Under the pieces are notes generated by a model. The model saw only the letters and a list, made by a program, of their open reading frames with translations, ran no database searches and was not told where the DNA came from. 64,000 bases of DNA from Argyresthia goedartella (taxonomy: Eukaryota > Arthropoda > Insecta > Lepidoptera > Argyresthiidae), in the NCBI GenBank assembly GCA_949825045.1, contig OX463818.1, forward strand, positions 28,102,906 to 28,166,905, given 5' to 3'. Below, piece after piece: positions 1 to 10,319 of this stretch; positions within the stretch are counted from its first letter, which is position 1; each line of letters starts with the position of its first letter. Both the position numbers and the translations under genes were made by a program.

Positions 1-522
1 CACACCGCAGCCTACGGAGGCTGTCCGGCCCGACCTAAGCCGCGCCAAGCTGTACGGGCGAAAGCCCAAGCCCCGGCCCCAACTAACATAGGCCAGGCTC
101 ATGCTCGCCCGAGCCAGAATGCCTGGGCTAAGCCACTTAGTTGGGTACAGGGATCATCGGGGCAGCACACCAGCTTCCCCCCTCTTCCCCCTTCTCGGCA
201 GTATCACCCTACTCCCACTACTTCCGCTGTGGCTAACATGCCAAGCAATACTCAAACAGCCCCAGCTGATTTATCAACTAGAGCCACCCCCCCTAGGTCA
301 TTAAGACCACCTCCACCAACAGAAAATAGGGACTATCTGACAGACCTACTGACCATCTTGGACAGAATAGACCCAGACGAAATTGATGAGTTTTTACTCA
401 AAATTGACACTGCAGCACTAAAGCAGGACCCTGCTGCTGCCTTGCGAGCCTGTCAAGCTCACAGGTCACTGATTTCGGCGATCAAAGGCGTTCTCAGGAA
501 CCGTAATGTATATTCTCCGTAA
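1..522 (+). CDS. Jockey-type ORF1 (gag-like), C-terminal part
   Basis: The frame is open from base 1 to the TAA at 520-522, so the protein enters from outside the window. It opens with HTAAYGGCP, the kind of motif that follows the zinc knuckles in Jockey-clade ORF1 proteins, then a Pro/Ala/Gln-rich linker, then a short acidic C-terminal helix region (DYLTDLLTILDRIDPDEIDE, about residues 110-130). ORF1 proteins bind element RNA and form the ribonucleoprotein. A methionine at 229 exists but the upstream frame is open and has family-like sequence, so it is not taken as the start. The stop overlaps the ORF2 start as TAATG. Confidence 0.75.
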   Translation, partial: HTAAYGGCPARPKPRQAVRAKAQAPAPTNIGQAHARPSQNAWAKPLSWVQGSSGQHTSFPPLPPSRQYHPTPTTSAVANMPSNTQTAPADLSTRATPPRSLRPPPPTENRDYLTDLLTILDRIDPDEIDEFLLKIDTAALKQDPAAALRACQAHRSLISAIKGVLRNRNVYSP

Positions 523-3512
523 TGGATACCACACCCGGTAGGATTAAACCTAGTGCATTGAGATTGGCATTTTTTAACGCTGATGGTTTGAAGAGACAAA
601 GGGACTTAGTATCCGCCTTCCTATCAGACCACCAAATTGACATTCTTCTTGTACAGGAAACTTTCCTCAAACCCCAGCACAGAAACCCCAACATTTCTAA
701 TTACAAATTGATTAGAAATGATCGCACTAATGAAAGACTTGGGGGCACGGCAATCTATTATCGGAGAAGCCTGCACATCTCCCCGTGTGACTGTCCACCA
801 CTTCAAAACATGGAAGCCTCAGTTTGCCGAATAGCAATGAGGGGTCATGAAACTATTACTATCGCCTCATGCTACCAGAGACAGGGCTCAAATGACAGTC
901 GTAGGCGTCTCGAGGAGTCTGACATCTCGTCCCTGCTTAGTTTAGGCGATTCTGTCATCATTGCGGGTGACCTCAATAGCAAACATGTCAATTGGAATTG
1001 TAGAGTGACGAACTCCAACGGTCCTCTCTTAAAGAAAGCAACCGAGAAACTTGCTATTGAACTAATAGCCCCAATGACTCCTACTCACTTCCCTAAGAGT
1101 AACCCGGACTCTGAAGGAGACATCCTCGATATCATGCTTCTTAAAAACATTCTTCTCCCAATAAGAGGGATTAAAGTATACCATGAATTGCTATCCGACC
1201 ATCGCCCCGTGATATCTATACTTGGTAATATTGAACCCCTCCCGCCCGCCATAAAATCAACTATAGACTGGACTTTGCTCCACAACACCTTTAAGGCAAA
1301 CTCTCCCTCCGTTGAATTAGAAAAAATTCCACAAGTTATCGACTCTCAATCTGATGTTAACTTAGCTATAAAATCATTGACTTCGCACATCCAAAAGTCA
1401 ATCCAAGCCTGTTCAAAGCCAGCCAACCCATCTGGTGATAGTAGGTGGAGTCTTCCTGAGGATATACGCGACCTCATCCGTGAGATGCGCGCTGCCACCA
1501 GAGCCTATGATAACTTCCCGAGCTCTGACAACAAAATCGCAATGCGTAGTTCCCAACAACTTGTTAAAACTGCCATTAAAGACCATAGATCCCAGAGATG
1601 GGAACAACTTCTGATAGAGCTCACCCCAGATCATCAGGCTTACTGGAGATTAGCGCGCACTCTCAAATCGGACGCGGTTGTGGATATCCCAGCACTCTCC
1701 AGACCTGACCAATCACAGGCTTTCGAGGATGCTGACAAGGCTGAGTGTCTGGCTGACAGTCTAGAGAGCCAATGTTCATTGTCAAATGAACCCTTTGACC
1801 AGTCTCACGTAGACCTGGTGGACTCTGAAGTCGCCAGACGCTCCTCACTTCCTCCCCAGGATACTGTAGAGCTAGTTAGCATCAATGAGGTCAATCTTAT
1901 TATCAAGGAGCTTCACTCCAAAAAAGCCCCAGGCTCTGATGGAATTGCTAATCGGATTCTAAAGAATCTCTCCTACCCCCTTCTAGTCCTACTAGTGACC
2001 ATTCTTAATTCCGCCATTGCCACTTGTATGTTCCCGGATGCATGGAAGGAAGCTGATGTGATTGGGATACATAAACCGGGTAAAGATAGATCGAAACCAA
2101 CCAGTTACCGCCCTATCAGCCTCCTTAAATCTTTTGGTAAGATTTATGAGAGGGTGATAAACAATCGATTGAAGGCGATAGCCTTCGGCCGAGGGCTCGT
2201 CCCGGACGAGCAGTTCGGCTTTAGAAACGGACATTCCTGTGTCCACCAGGTACACAGGATAACTGAATTTATCTTGGACGGATTCAATCGGCGAAAGCCG
2301 ACAGGCACAGGCGCTTTATTCTTCGACGTGGCTAAAGCGTTTGACAAGGTTTGGCACAACGGCCTCATATACAAGCTGTACAACATGGATTTCCCTGACA
2401 GATTAATTCTTATTGTGAGAGACTTTCTCTCCAATAGGAGTTTTAGGTACAGAGTGGAAGGCACTCACTCTAGACCTCATCCAATCAAGGCGGGAGTACC
2501 ACAAGGCTTTGTGCTCTCGCCTCTCTTATTCTCACTCTTCACTAGTGATATCCCCAAACATCACAATGTACAGCTTGCCCTCTTCGCCGACGACACTGCT
2601 CTCTATTACTCTGGTAGGAATAGAGAAATAGTCGTCAAAAGGCTCCAAACTGCCGCCACCCTCTTGGGCGACTGGTTCAAGAAGTGGCGGATCGAACTCA
2701 ACCCAGAAAAAAGCCAGGCTATATTCTTCTCTCGCTTCACAACACTCAGTGAGTGGTCTCGTTTACCACAAATCTCCCTGTTTGGACGCGCTATTCCATG
2801 GACTCGCCAAGTGAAATACCTTGGAGTGACTTTGGATAGCCGTCTCACCTTCGCACCGCACATTAAAATTGTGAGGAATAGGGCCAAATTCATCCTAAGT
2901 CGGCTTAACGCGCTGATTCAATCTAAGAGCAAACTCTCTTTACGTAATAAGCTAAGATTGTACTTAGCTTGCGTCCGTCCCATTTTCACATATGCTAGTG
3001 TGGTGTTTGCGCATGTAGCCAAAATCCACATAGACAGTCTTCAAATCCTCCAAAATAAATTTCTACGCCGAGCCACGGGTGCCCCATGGTTCGTGCGGAA
3101 TTTTGATCTCCACAAAGACCTGAAAGTGCCTACCATCCGCGACTTCATGAAAAAAGCTTCTACTCGATACTTCGATAGAGCTCAACATCACTCCAACCCC
3201 CTTATTCGTTTCGCGGCTGACTACGCTGCAAACCCCGAGGCAACCCAACCGAGAAGACGCCCCCGTAACATCCTTTTAGACCCGGAAGACGCCATTACGG
3301 CGCAATTAAATTTACTGTTACCCCCGGACACAGACAACCCCGACCCGACTCTTCCCACCCGCCCCTTATACATCCACCGCCCGCGCACGCGCAGGCGGAG
3401 GCGGCTAACAAGAACACCCGCACCAGACACTGCACAAGCCGAAAGCACCCCACATGACGCCGTACACTCTACGCCGGCACAAGTCACACTTAGACGCAGC
3501 GACACACCTTAG
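522..3512 (+). CDS. Jockey-type ORF2: endonuclease and reverse transcriptase
   Basis: 996 codons, uninterrupted. Residues about 10-230 are an APE-type endonuclease (LLVQETFL, AGDLNSKHVNWNC, SDHRPV), which nicks the target. The RT runs from about 460 (KKAPGSDG) through YRPISLL (about 528), DVAKAFDKVW (about 600), GVPQG (about 660) and the catalytic FADDTALYY (about 688), followed by a thumb and a basic Pro-rich tail. Start chosen at ATG 522 because it overlaps the ORF1 stop (TAATG), an arrangement known for coupled translation in Bombyx SART1. Odd point: the motif usually ending PQGS reads PQGF here, which could weaken activity. Function is inferred from family; integrity is seen directly. Confidence 0.88.
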   Translation: MDTTPGRIKPSALRLAFFNADGLKRQRDLVSAFLSDHQIDILLVQETFLKPQHRNPNISNYKLIRNDRTNERLGGTAIYYRRSLHISPCDCPPLQNMEASVCRIAMRGHETITIASCYQRQGSNDSRRRLEESDISSLLSLGDSVIIAGDLNSKHVNWNCRVTNSNGPLLKKATEKLAIELIAPMTPTHFPKSNPDSEGDILDIMLLKNILLPIRGIKVYHELLSDHRPVISILGNIEPLPPAIKSTIDWTLLHNTFKANSPSVELEKIPQVIDSQSDVNLAIKSLTSHIQKSIQACSKPANPSGDSRWSLPEDIRDLIREMRAATRAYDNFPSSDNKIAMRSSQQLVKTAIKDHRSQRWEQLLIELTPDHQAYWRLARTLKSDAVVDIPALSRPDQSQAFEDADKAECLADSLESQCSLSNEPFDQSHVDLVDSEVARRSSLPPQDTVELVSINEVNLIIKELHSKKAPGSDGIANRILKNLSYPLLVLLVTILNSAIATCMFPDAWKEADVIGIHKPGKDRSKPTSYRPISLLKSFGKIYERVINNRLKAIAFGRGLVPDEQFGFRNGHSCVHQVHRITEFILDGFNRRKPTGTGALFFDVAKAFDKVWHNGLIYKLYNMDFPDRLILIVRDFLSNRSFRYRVEGTHSRPHPIKAGVPQGFVLSPLLFSLFTSDIPKHHNVQLALFADDTALYYSGRNREIVVKRLQTAATLLGDWFKKWRIELNPEKSQAIFFSRFTTLSEWSRLPQISLFGRAIPWTRQVKYLGVTLDSRLTFAPHIKIVRNRAKFILSRLNALIQSKSKLSLRNKLRLYLACVRPIFTYASVVFAHVAKIHIDSLQILQNKFLRRATGAPWFVRNFDLHKDLKVPTIRDFMKKASTRYFDRAQHHSNPLIRFAADYAANPEATQPRRRPRNILLDPEDAITAQLNLLLPPDTDNPDPTLPTRPLYIHRPRTRRRRRLTRTPAPDTAQAESTPHDAVHSTPAQVTLRRSDTP

Positions 3513-3617
3513 TTTTGCCCGGCTACGTTAAATCACACCACTCACCACAACCCTCCCAGGTTGGGCCTCTCCCCCGGTAGGGCACGCACTCACGTGAAAC
3601 AGAACAAAAAAAAAAAA
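3513..3617 (+). other. 3' UTR and poly(A) of the Jockey-type element
   Basis: About 93 nt of non-coding sequence rich in CCCTCCC and GGCCTCTCCC, ending in A12 at 3606-3617. The abrupt change to unrelated sequence at 3618 marks the insertion boundary. I could not identify a target site duplication because the 5' end is outside the window. Confidence 0.6.
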
Positions 3618-3719
3618 TCGTTCCTTTTCTGCGCCCGGACGTCGAGCGAGCTGCATCTCCGCTATCGCCGTGCCGCGTGGTCGTCGCTGCTGCCGCTTGC
3701 TTCAGCTCGCTGTTATGCT

Positions 3720-3850
3720 GTTCTTTTCAGAACTCCATTCCTTGTTTCTATAACTTGCAACCGATGTGTTTCTCATAACATTGCGAACAGTTCTTTTCAG
3801 AACTCCATCTTTGTTTCTTGCAACCGATGTGTTCAATAAAACATTGCGAA
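3720..3850. repeat. Two-copy tandem repeat, unit 61-70 bp
   Basis: The unit starting GTTCTTTTCAGAACTCCAT and ending near ACATTGCGAA is present at 3720-3789 and again at 3790-3850, with small indels. The second unit contains AATAAA at about 3835. The region upstream (3618-3719) is GC-rich. It resembles the edge of a decayed element but I cannot name it. Confidence 0.6.
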
Positions 3851-4859
3851 ATACTTGCTGTTGTTTACTGATGTTATTGGTAATGGTAAGGTGTTGCTTG
3901 CTGGTGTTGCTTGCTGGTACGGTAAGGTTCTGTAAGGTTGTTGTGGTAAGCAGAATGTGTGTAAGTAGCCACAGTGCCCTCTATGTAAAATCTCAAGAGG
4001 CCATTAGGGAGTAATCTCTGGCCATGGATGAGCTTAAACTGTCTCATATTAATCAGGAACGCTATGATTCTTTGGTGGGCAATCATGTGTGATTGCCAAC
4101 GTTCCGCTCAATCGCCGGAGAGACCAGCTTCACCCAAGATTTCAGGTTCGCTTAAAAACATCACACGCAAAACTGTAATGTTTTGTGATGAAATTGGAAG
4201 AAACTTAGGCATATTATCGAATAACTTGGGGCACTCAGTCATAAATAACTGTTTACCATAATCCAGTTTTCATGATGTTATGCAAAAAATAACAAAAACA
4301 CCTGATCTGACACCTGAATCAAACTTAATAATCATGTTTGGAAATGGAGGTGAGGTACAAATGGGACCAAATTAAATATTTTGAAACACTATGCTCACTG
4401 AATGTTATTAAAATTGTAATGTTTACATTACCATACAGTTAAAGCTTACCACAAGCTAAAAATGATCTTAGATATAAGCTAGACATGACATACAATTTCA
4501 TAAAATAATAGATTGATTCATCTGATTGACTCTAACAATTATGTTAGTGATAATGTTTATTTGACCAAAGGTAGTTACTATATTCCAGATTTTTATAAAC
4601 GACAGGTATCTGTATCGCTATCCTATTTTTTTAGTATAATAACCAAGAATTCGGCTAACAAGACTGCTTCTATTGAGCACAGACAAGAGATATTGGAAGA
4701 CATTCCAAGTAATTTTAATTAGTTCTTAAGATAATAGAAGAAATCTCTAGCATACATGAACCAATAAATATATCAAGCAAGGATAGGAGATTAAAATGTG
4801 TCTTGCCCTTAAAAAAGTCAAAAAAGTGTAATAATATCCCAATACTAAATAATGTTCCG
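3851..4859. other. AT-rich spacer, nothing recognised
   Basis: Low-complexity GGTAAGG/GTTGCTTGCTGGT repeats at about 3870-3950, then AT-rich DNA with only short open frames. The later part may belong to the 5' end of the decayed non-LTR element that is recognisable from about 4880. Confidence 0.4.
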
Positions 4860-4995
4860 ACAAAGGGTAAGCCCTACTTTAATATTACCCATCCAAACAT
4901 GCAGGGGCTGCCTGGCAAAGAACTTGTAAAATAATTATTTCTTAATAATTCTGTCACCGATATTATTTGAATTACAGGACACTGGTTGTAGGAAA

Positions 4996-5356
4996 CTATG
5001 ATGTCTCTTTACATACATAATTACAAAATTGTCAGTTGTTACGATAGAAAGACTGCTGATAGAGGTGGTTTTTTAATCTTAGTAAAAATAATATTCAGAT
5101 GAAACAAAGGAAAAATATTCTTGCACTTACTATATAAATACAAATAGAGATATCCTGTGTGTGAGTTAGATAGCCATATTATTGTTTGTGTCTACAGACC
5201 TCTACTATGATGTCTCTTCACATAAATAATTACAAAATTGTCAGTTGTTACAATAGAAAGACTGCTAATAGAGGTGGTTTTTTAATCTTAGTAAAAATAA
5301 TATTCAGATAAAACAAAGGAAAAATATTCTTGCACTTACCATATAAATACAATAGA
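4996..5356. repeat. Direct duplication of about 155 bp inside the non-LTR relic
   Basis: 4996-5150 and 5204-5356 are near-identical (both start CTATGATGTCTCTT and contain AGGTGGTTTTTTAATCTTAG), separated by about 53 bp. The duplicated block encodes part of the endonuclease (DRKTADRGGFLI), so it arose after insertion or by strand slippage during it. A short (AG)n run lies at 5358-5375. Confidence 0.8.
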
Positions 5357-5357
5357 G

Positions 5358-5375
5358 GAGAGAGAGAGAGAGAGA
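5358..5375. repeat. (AG)n microsatellite
   Basis: About nine AG units directly at the end of the second copy of the duplicated block. Confidence 0.8.
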
Positions 5376-7119
5376 AGGATGGAAAAAATCATGGCAGTTT
5401 TGAAGTATTTGAGAAAATTATGGAGGAAGCCCTCACTAAACTATGTAATACAGGAAAAAAAATGTGGCTATTTTAATGTAGATTTACTTGTTGGTACAAC
5501 AATGAAACAACGGTTAATAATTTTATTAAAATCATTTAATTTATTTCATGTATTCCTAGAGCCGACTAGAATTACACTTACCAGCCAAAATTGCTTAAAT
5601 AACTTTTTTTGTGACTGTATGCTTTCACAAGTAAAAGTGTAATTAACTTACCCTCCAATTACAGCGGTCAAACAGTTTCATTCCCAATTGCAAGTAAAGA
5701 TAAGACTGTTCCATCATTTTATAGCCCTATTACATCCCATAGACTAGAGACCTATATGAAAAACTTATATAAATTTGCAGAACCGGATTTCAATAACAAC
5801 GGTAAATCTAAATTTAATGACTGGGCAACGTTTGGAATTCGTAAAAGTAGAGCTATCTTGAAAGACCTTTATGAACAAAAAACCTATAACTTAGATGAAA
5901 AATTTTATAACTATGTTAAAAAATATTCTTAAACTTATAAGGTGGTTTGTAGAACTGCAAAAACTTTACAAATTAATAGAAAAATACAAAATTCAAATAA
6001 TAAAATGAAATAGTTTGGCAAATAATAAACCGTGAAACTGGCAAAGTTACACCAAGGGGCAAGGATTTCTGTTTAAATATGGTGATAATGTTGTTGAATC
6101 CAACGCTGAGGTACTCGAGCTTTCGAGACATTCTTCAACAATGTACTCTTGCTCACAACAGAGCATGAATGATGAATGCGATGCGATGAATTTAGATTCA
6201 TCTTCATATGAAGCAGAGTCTTTGTTAAAAAGCAGCACTAGCGTCATTGATGTAGGTTTTAAATTTCATCATTCATGGGATATACAACATCTTATCATAA
6301 AATGATGGATAAGATATTGTCAAAACGTTAAGATTACTTAACTTAAAAAGTACTGAAGACCTATGGAGTATATCAGTCAAAGTTTCTATTAAAGTCCCAC
6401 ACTTAGCGTATATATTCAATAAATGTGTTGACACCGGAGCATTCCCAGACCTCATAAAACACAAAGTGATACCTCTGTTTAAGTCGGGCGATAATGGTGA
6501 TCCTTTAAATTTCAGACCAATATCTGTTCTTCCATCACTAAGTTAAATATTTGAAAAAAAAATACCCAATCAAATGTTCCCACACTTCAACTGTACACAA
6601 TAACTCCACGCCGAACAATACGGTTTCACTAGGGGAAAATCAACTACGGATGCAGGTATTACCCTTATATCTCATATTTATTTTGCATGGGAGGCCGCAC
6701 AGGATGCTATCGGTGTTTCTTGATGATCATGATATTATCATAACGGAGTTAAAAATAAAGCATTGGATCTACTAAGATCATACCTAAGCAATATCATTCA
6801 ACAGGCAGAAGTTAACGGCGTTAAATCTGATGGATTGGGAGTAAAAATTGGCAGTCCACAAGGTTCCATATTAGGCCCTTTCTTATTCCTGTTATATATT
6901 AACGATCTGCCTTTCATGATGAAGAAATTGACTGACATAGTGTTGTTTGCTAATGATTCTTCACTGGTCTTCAATATGCGCCCGCGTTGTTTCGCTCACG
7001 GGCTTTTCAGAAGACGCGTCCCGGAGTCGTGCTGCTATTGCCACGGTCATGGAACTGAGGGTGCTGCTCAAGAACACCCTTCAAAAACCAAAGTGCAAGA
7101 ACTATCTCAGAATTCATAA

Positions 7120-7496
7120 CAGTGGAAGGATTTATTCGAAGAGATTATCAAACTGCAAGGAGTCATCATCTCATGTGATACATGCCAGGATATTCATAGG
7201 CTCACCAATACATTCCAAACAAACAAAATCTTGAACAACTTGAAACCAAAGAAACCTTGCTACTGTACAATGTACTGGTTGTACAGCATTCGTCATCTAA
7301 GAACTAACTAACTAAAATAACTCTAACCCCAACAGTGCACGTTGTATCTGCACCACACCTAGACTACAGATATTAAGAAAACATTCTAAAATTTCAAGCC
7401 TTATTAGGAAAACCCAAGAGCAGGTTGCACAATTTTCAAAAATCTTTATTAAGGCACGTCTATCCATACAACCTTATTAAAGCACATACAGCACAG
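7120..7496. other. Spacer, nothing recognised
   Basis: Sequence continues from the decayed element into DNA with no family motif that I recognise. No open frame of note. Confidence 0.4.
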
Positions 7497-7592
7497 CAGT
7501 GGACTAGACTGGCGGGGACAGATGCGAGTGGCGTGTTTTGGAAGAGGCCTATGCCCAACAGTGATACGGGCTAACGGTGATGGTGATGATGC
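7497..7592 (+). mobile_element. 3' tail of an RTE-like lepidopteran element
   Basis: Contains GGAAGAGGCCTATGCCCAA, CAGTGATACGGGC and a GATGGTGATGATG tail, a string I recognise from 3' ends of RTE-like elements in Lepidoptera, where it precedes a GATGAT-type simple repeat. Only the tail is present. Identification is from memory. Confidence 0.45.
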
Positions 7593-7930
7593 CATACAGC
7601 ACATACATATACAGCTCACACTACAACATGGCTCTTACGTCACTCATTGCGGCAGTACATTGCAAAAATTGTGTGTTTTTATTTATTGCTTCAAAACCAC
7701 AAATTATTTCTGGTATTTAATCGCACATCAAAAATACTGATTTGCGCAGCAAAAAAGGATCAGCAAAAACAATTTTTATGTTTTAAATATTTAGTGAGTA
7801 CTTAAGCTTATGTTTTAAGATATTTAATAAATATTTATTCTAAATTTATTATCAACATCGCAATTTAAAAACTTTACAGACAGATAATATTTATTCCTAA
7901 ATTATTATTATTATTATCACTATATAATTA
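7593..7930. other. AT-rich spacer with (ATT)n
   Basis: AT-rich DNA without genes. 7900-7917 is a short ATT/TAA run lying just beyond the 3' end of the minus-strand element at 7931-9600; in that element's orientation it is a TAA tail. Confidence 0.5.
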
Positions 7931-8839
7931 TTATATATTATAAACTAAAACTAATGCTAAAACTACACGAAACTGAATGAAAAATTCCCTGAGTTCGCCG
8001 CCGGGTGGGAGGGTGCCCAAGACGATGGCACTATTACTTCGCAGTATCGCAATGCAGATGCGTTGAGCGAGGTCCCCTGATGCTTCGACGAGCCGCTTAG
8101 AGATGTCTTTGAGGACTCTTCGAGCGTCAGGGCCCCACGACCCGAGGGTCTCAAAGCCGAACGGCATAAACAAACAGTCGTCGCCGAGTGCGGCGTATAT
8201 TCGGTTTTTGAGACACACTGCCTCTGCCGCCGCAGCGCCTGCTGTGGCTGAGGTTGCCGATAGGTGACACGGTGCCAGCGTATTTACGCACGTCGCGTCC
8301 GATACCAGAGACCTCCCGCTCTGCCAGGGAATGAGCGTCATTCCGTCCGGCCTCCTGCCATCATCGCGTGCCAGCCCATTGGGTTCAAGTATTGCTGGTA
8401 CGCCACAGCTGGCAAAGGCCCGACGGATGACGTCATTAAGATTGGCATGACGGGACCACCGACCCGCGCTGCGTTGGCAGGAGAAGCCATGGTGACCTAG
8501 TTGGTCCACCCTAGCACCGCAGCGGCAGCGATGGATTTCATTTGTCTTTACGCCGAGTCGGAGGCAAACGGCGTGGGTAAGGGTGGTACGGTTAAGCAGT
8601 TTGCCAATGTGCTTTGATGGGATTGCGTGCAGCCAGTGTCCTGACTCCTTCTCCCTGGTAGTTAGGAGACGAGCGCGCACTGCTGGACCATTAGCCGTGT
8701 TTAACAGATTTTCGCAGGTTTTAATGTAGAGCGGCTCGTCCCATAGCCGTTGAGAGTTTAAGTTTGTTGGAAAATTTTGCCTTGGATAGGCTTGCGTCCA
8801 GGCATTCCTGGCCTCGGCCAGACGCGTGACCTCTATCAT
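7931..8839 (-). pseudogene. Non-LTR C-terminal domain with CCHC and RPDG (REL-like)
   Basis: 302 open codons starting at an ATG. The centre has CRCGARVDQLGHHGFSC, which can be read as a CCHC metal-binding site, followed by RWSRHANLNDVIRRA, then EPNGL, RPDGMTLIPW and DATCVNT. A CCHC followed by PD and a distal D is the arrangement of restriction-like endonucleases in early-branching non-LTR elements (R2, R4), so I infer a REL-like domain; this is not proven. It continues from the RT relic upstream on the same strand (9040-9600). The tail to 7931 and the TAA run beyond it would be the element's 3' end. Element is 5'-truncated and frameshifted. Confidence 0.55.
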
Positions 8840-9039
8840 CGAGTGATGGGTTTATGATTAATTTTTAAAATTTGTGTTAATGTACTTTTGGATATATCGT
8901 CTAAAAGGTTGAGAATGGGAGGGTATTTCCAAAGAGGAGAGCATCGAAGGAGGTAGGAAAATTTGGGTACAAAAAGGCAAAACCCGGCTGATAGACAGGG
9001 CCATGTGGGGATTTAAGTCGGTCAGTTTGATAGAATTTA

Positions 9040-9600
9040 ATTGAATTTAGAGATTTGTTCATCCACGATGCTGGGGATCCCGTCCTCTAGGAGGCGAAGT
9101 GAGTCTCTGTCTAGAATTTCAATGTTAGGGGCGGCTAAGTTGTATGTACAGATGATCTTAGTCTTTTCCGAGAGGGTAATATTATCGGATATGAGCGATT
9201 CGCATTTCGAGAAATTGAAGTCTATGCCTTTTTTTGAATTCTGATATTAGGTGTTCTAAATCTTGTAATACGTCTTCGACTTTGCCTCCTATGGTCCCCT
9301 CGTCTAGGTACCAAATGCTGAATTTGGAATTTAGGCTGGTAGGATGGATAACCAAATTGAATATTGCCAGTCCGAGTGGGTCGCCCTGCTGACAGCCGAC
9401 GACCGAAGGTAAAAGATGGTCCCTGAAGATTAATTTAGATTTTTTACTGTGACATTCCCACATGTAATTGTAGTGTTGGTGAAGGTGCTGGGTGCTTTAA
9501 ATCCAGCGCGTGCAGAGTGTCTGGGGAGTCAGGGGTGACAGCATCGCTTGAGAAAATAAGTTGAGCAGCTCCTCTTTCGTCCGGACTCCGATAGAAGCGC
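9040..9600 (-). pseudogene. RT domain relic of the REL-like element
   Basis: Minus-strand frames give LLPSVVGCQQGDPLG (an RT motif), then IWYLDEGTIGG (catalytic box, normally with DD; here DE), then after a frameshift near 9236 GIDFNFSKCESLISD and further residues to about 9040. 9464-9600 gives FSQAMLSPLTPQTLC and a stop. It sits upstream of and in the same orientation as the 302-codon C-terminal domain, so both belong to one truncated element. The DD to DE change and frameshifts mean it cannot work. Confidence 0.65.
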
Positions 9601-9716
9601 AAGTGTTACAAGTTACAAGTGTAGCGCTCCCGATCGACCGAAACTTGAATATCCTACCTAAATAAATAACTTGTTTGCGTAAACTACTTAATCATTGCTG
9701 AGGCGGTGTAAGTAAG

Positions 9717-10254
9717 GTGGCCAATAGTACCTTACGTTTGGGTGAGATACAAAAACACCTACATTACAACTCCACAGTACACGCAAGAAACTCACAGAAA
9801 TTAAATAGTCCACATCAATCACAATGTTCGACAACACTTTTGTCAAAGGTGAAAGAAGAGACCAATACGTCGGGTGCTAATCTATCCAACATACTAGAAG
9901 AATCACCCCCTCCACAATTCGTGACTGCCCGTGGGAAAGTCAACCAGAACAATACCTCCGAGGACGCAATATAGCTAATATTGCGTCCTCGGAGGTATTT
10001 CTTTTCTTGGCAGAAATGAAGCGGGAACATTCGGAACAATTTGGAGTGCTCAGTGCCCAAATAAGCAAGATTAACGACAACACACAAATATACTCGAACA
10101 ACAAGCTCAACTCGAGGTATCTGTAAACTTTATATCCTCGCAACATGACGAATTTAAGCAACAAGTGGACGGCCTGGAAACAAAACTTGATGCCAAAATA
10201 AAACTAGAAAAGGATGAGAATCAGCTTTACATAAATGAACTGAAAAATATTTAA
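9717..10254 (+). pseudogene. ORF1-like coiled-coil relic of a non-LTR element
   Basis: 9717-9974 encodes 85 residues ending in TSEDAI and a stop. Past an inverted duplication the protein-like sequence resumes with FLAEMKREHSEQFGVLSAQI, then shifts frame to LEQQAQLEVSVNFISSQ and FKQQVDGLETKLDAKI. The heptad-like pattern of hydrophobic residues indicates a coiled coil, as found in ORF1 proteins of L1-like and related elements. I infer an ORF1 relic; no RT follows. The continuity of EDAI with LFLAEMKR across the hairpin suggests the hairpin was inserted later. Confidence 0.45.
9951..9999. repeat. Perfect 22-bp inverted repeat, 5-nt spacer
   Basis: Left arm 9951-9972 (AATACCTCCGAGG...) and right arm 9978-9999 are exact reverse complements, spacer AGCTA. 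The left arm is coding sequence of the ORF1 relic; the right arm interrupts that frame. Confidence 0.95.
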
Positions 10255-10319
10255 CCTATTACCAAATGCTATATAAAACTTTGGATTCTCATTAAAAAAA
10301 CGATTACTAAAATCTTTAA

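Larger units (their letters stand above)
1..3617 (+). mobile_element. Jockey-type non-LTR retrotransposon, cut by window start
   Basis: A two-ORF non-LTR element: ORF1 end (1-522), ORF2 with endonuclease and reverse transcriptase (522-3512), a short 3' UTR and a 12-nt poly(A) run at 3606-3617 that marks the 3' end. There is no RNase H after the RT, as expected for the Jockey clade. Both reading frames are open, so it is the best preserved element in the first 24 kb. The 5' end lies outside the window. Clade assignment is by motif recognition, not by phylogeny. Confidence 0.85.
4880..7119 (+). pseudogene. Decayed non-LTR ORF2 (endonuclease + RT)
   Basis: Fragments of an endonuclease-RT protein appear in order but in several frames. 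About 4900-4995 reads NMQGLPGK, then DIICITGHWL-like endonuclease start. About 5160-5200 reads CVELDSHIIVCVYRP. 5379-5642 holds the endonuclease C-terminus (NLFHVFLEPTRITLTSQN). About 6415-6545 is RT with KHKVIPLFKSGDN and LNFRPISVLP. 6763-7119 has GSPQGSILGPFLFLLYINDL and FANDSS in place of FADD. The catalytic aspartate change, stops and an internal duplication show it is dead. The pattern resembles CR1/Jockey-like elements; the clade is uncertain. After about 6965 the sequence no longer matches RT. Confidence 0.7.
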
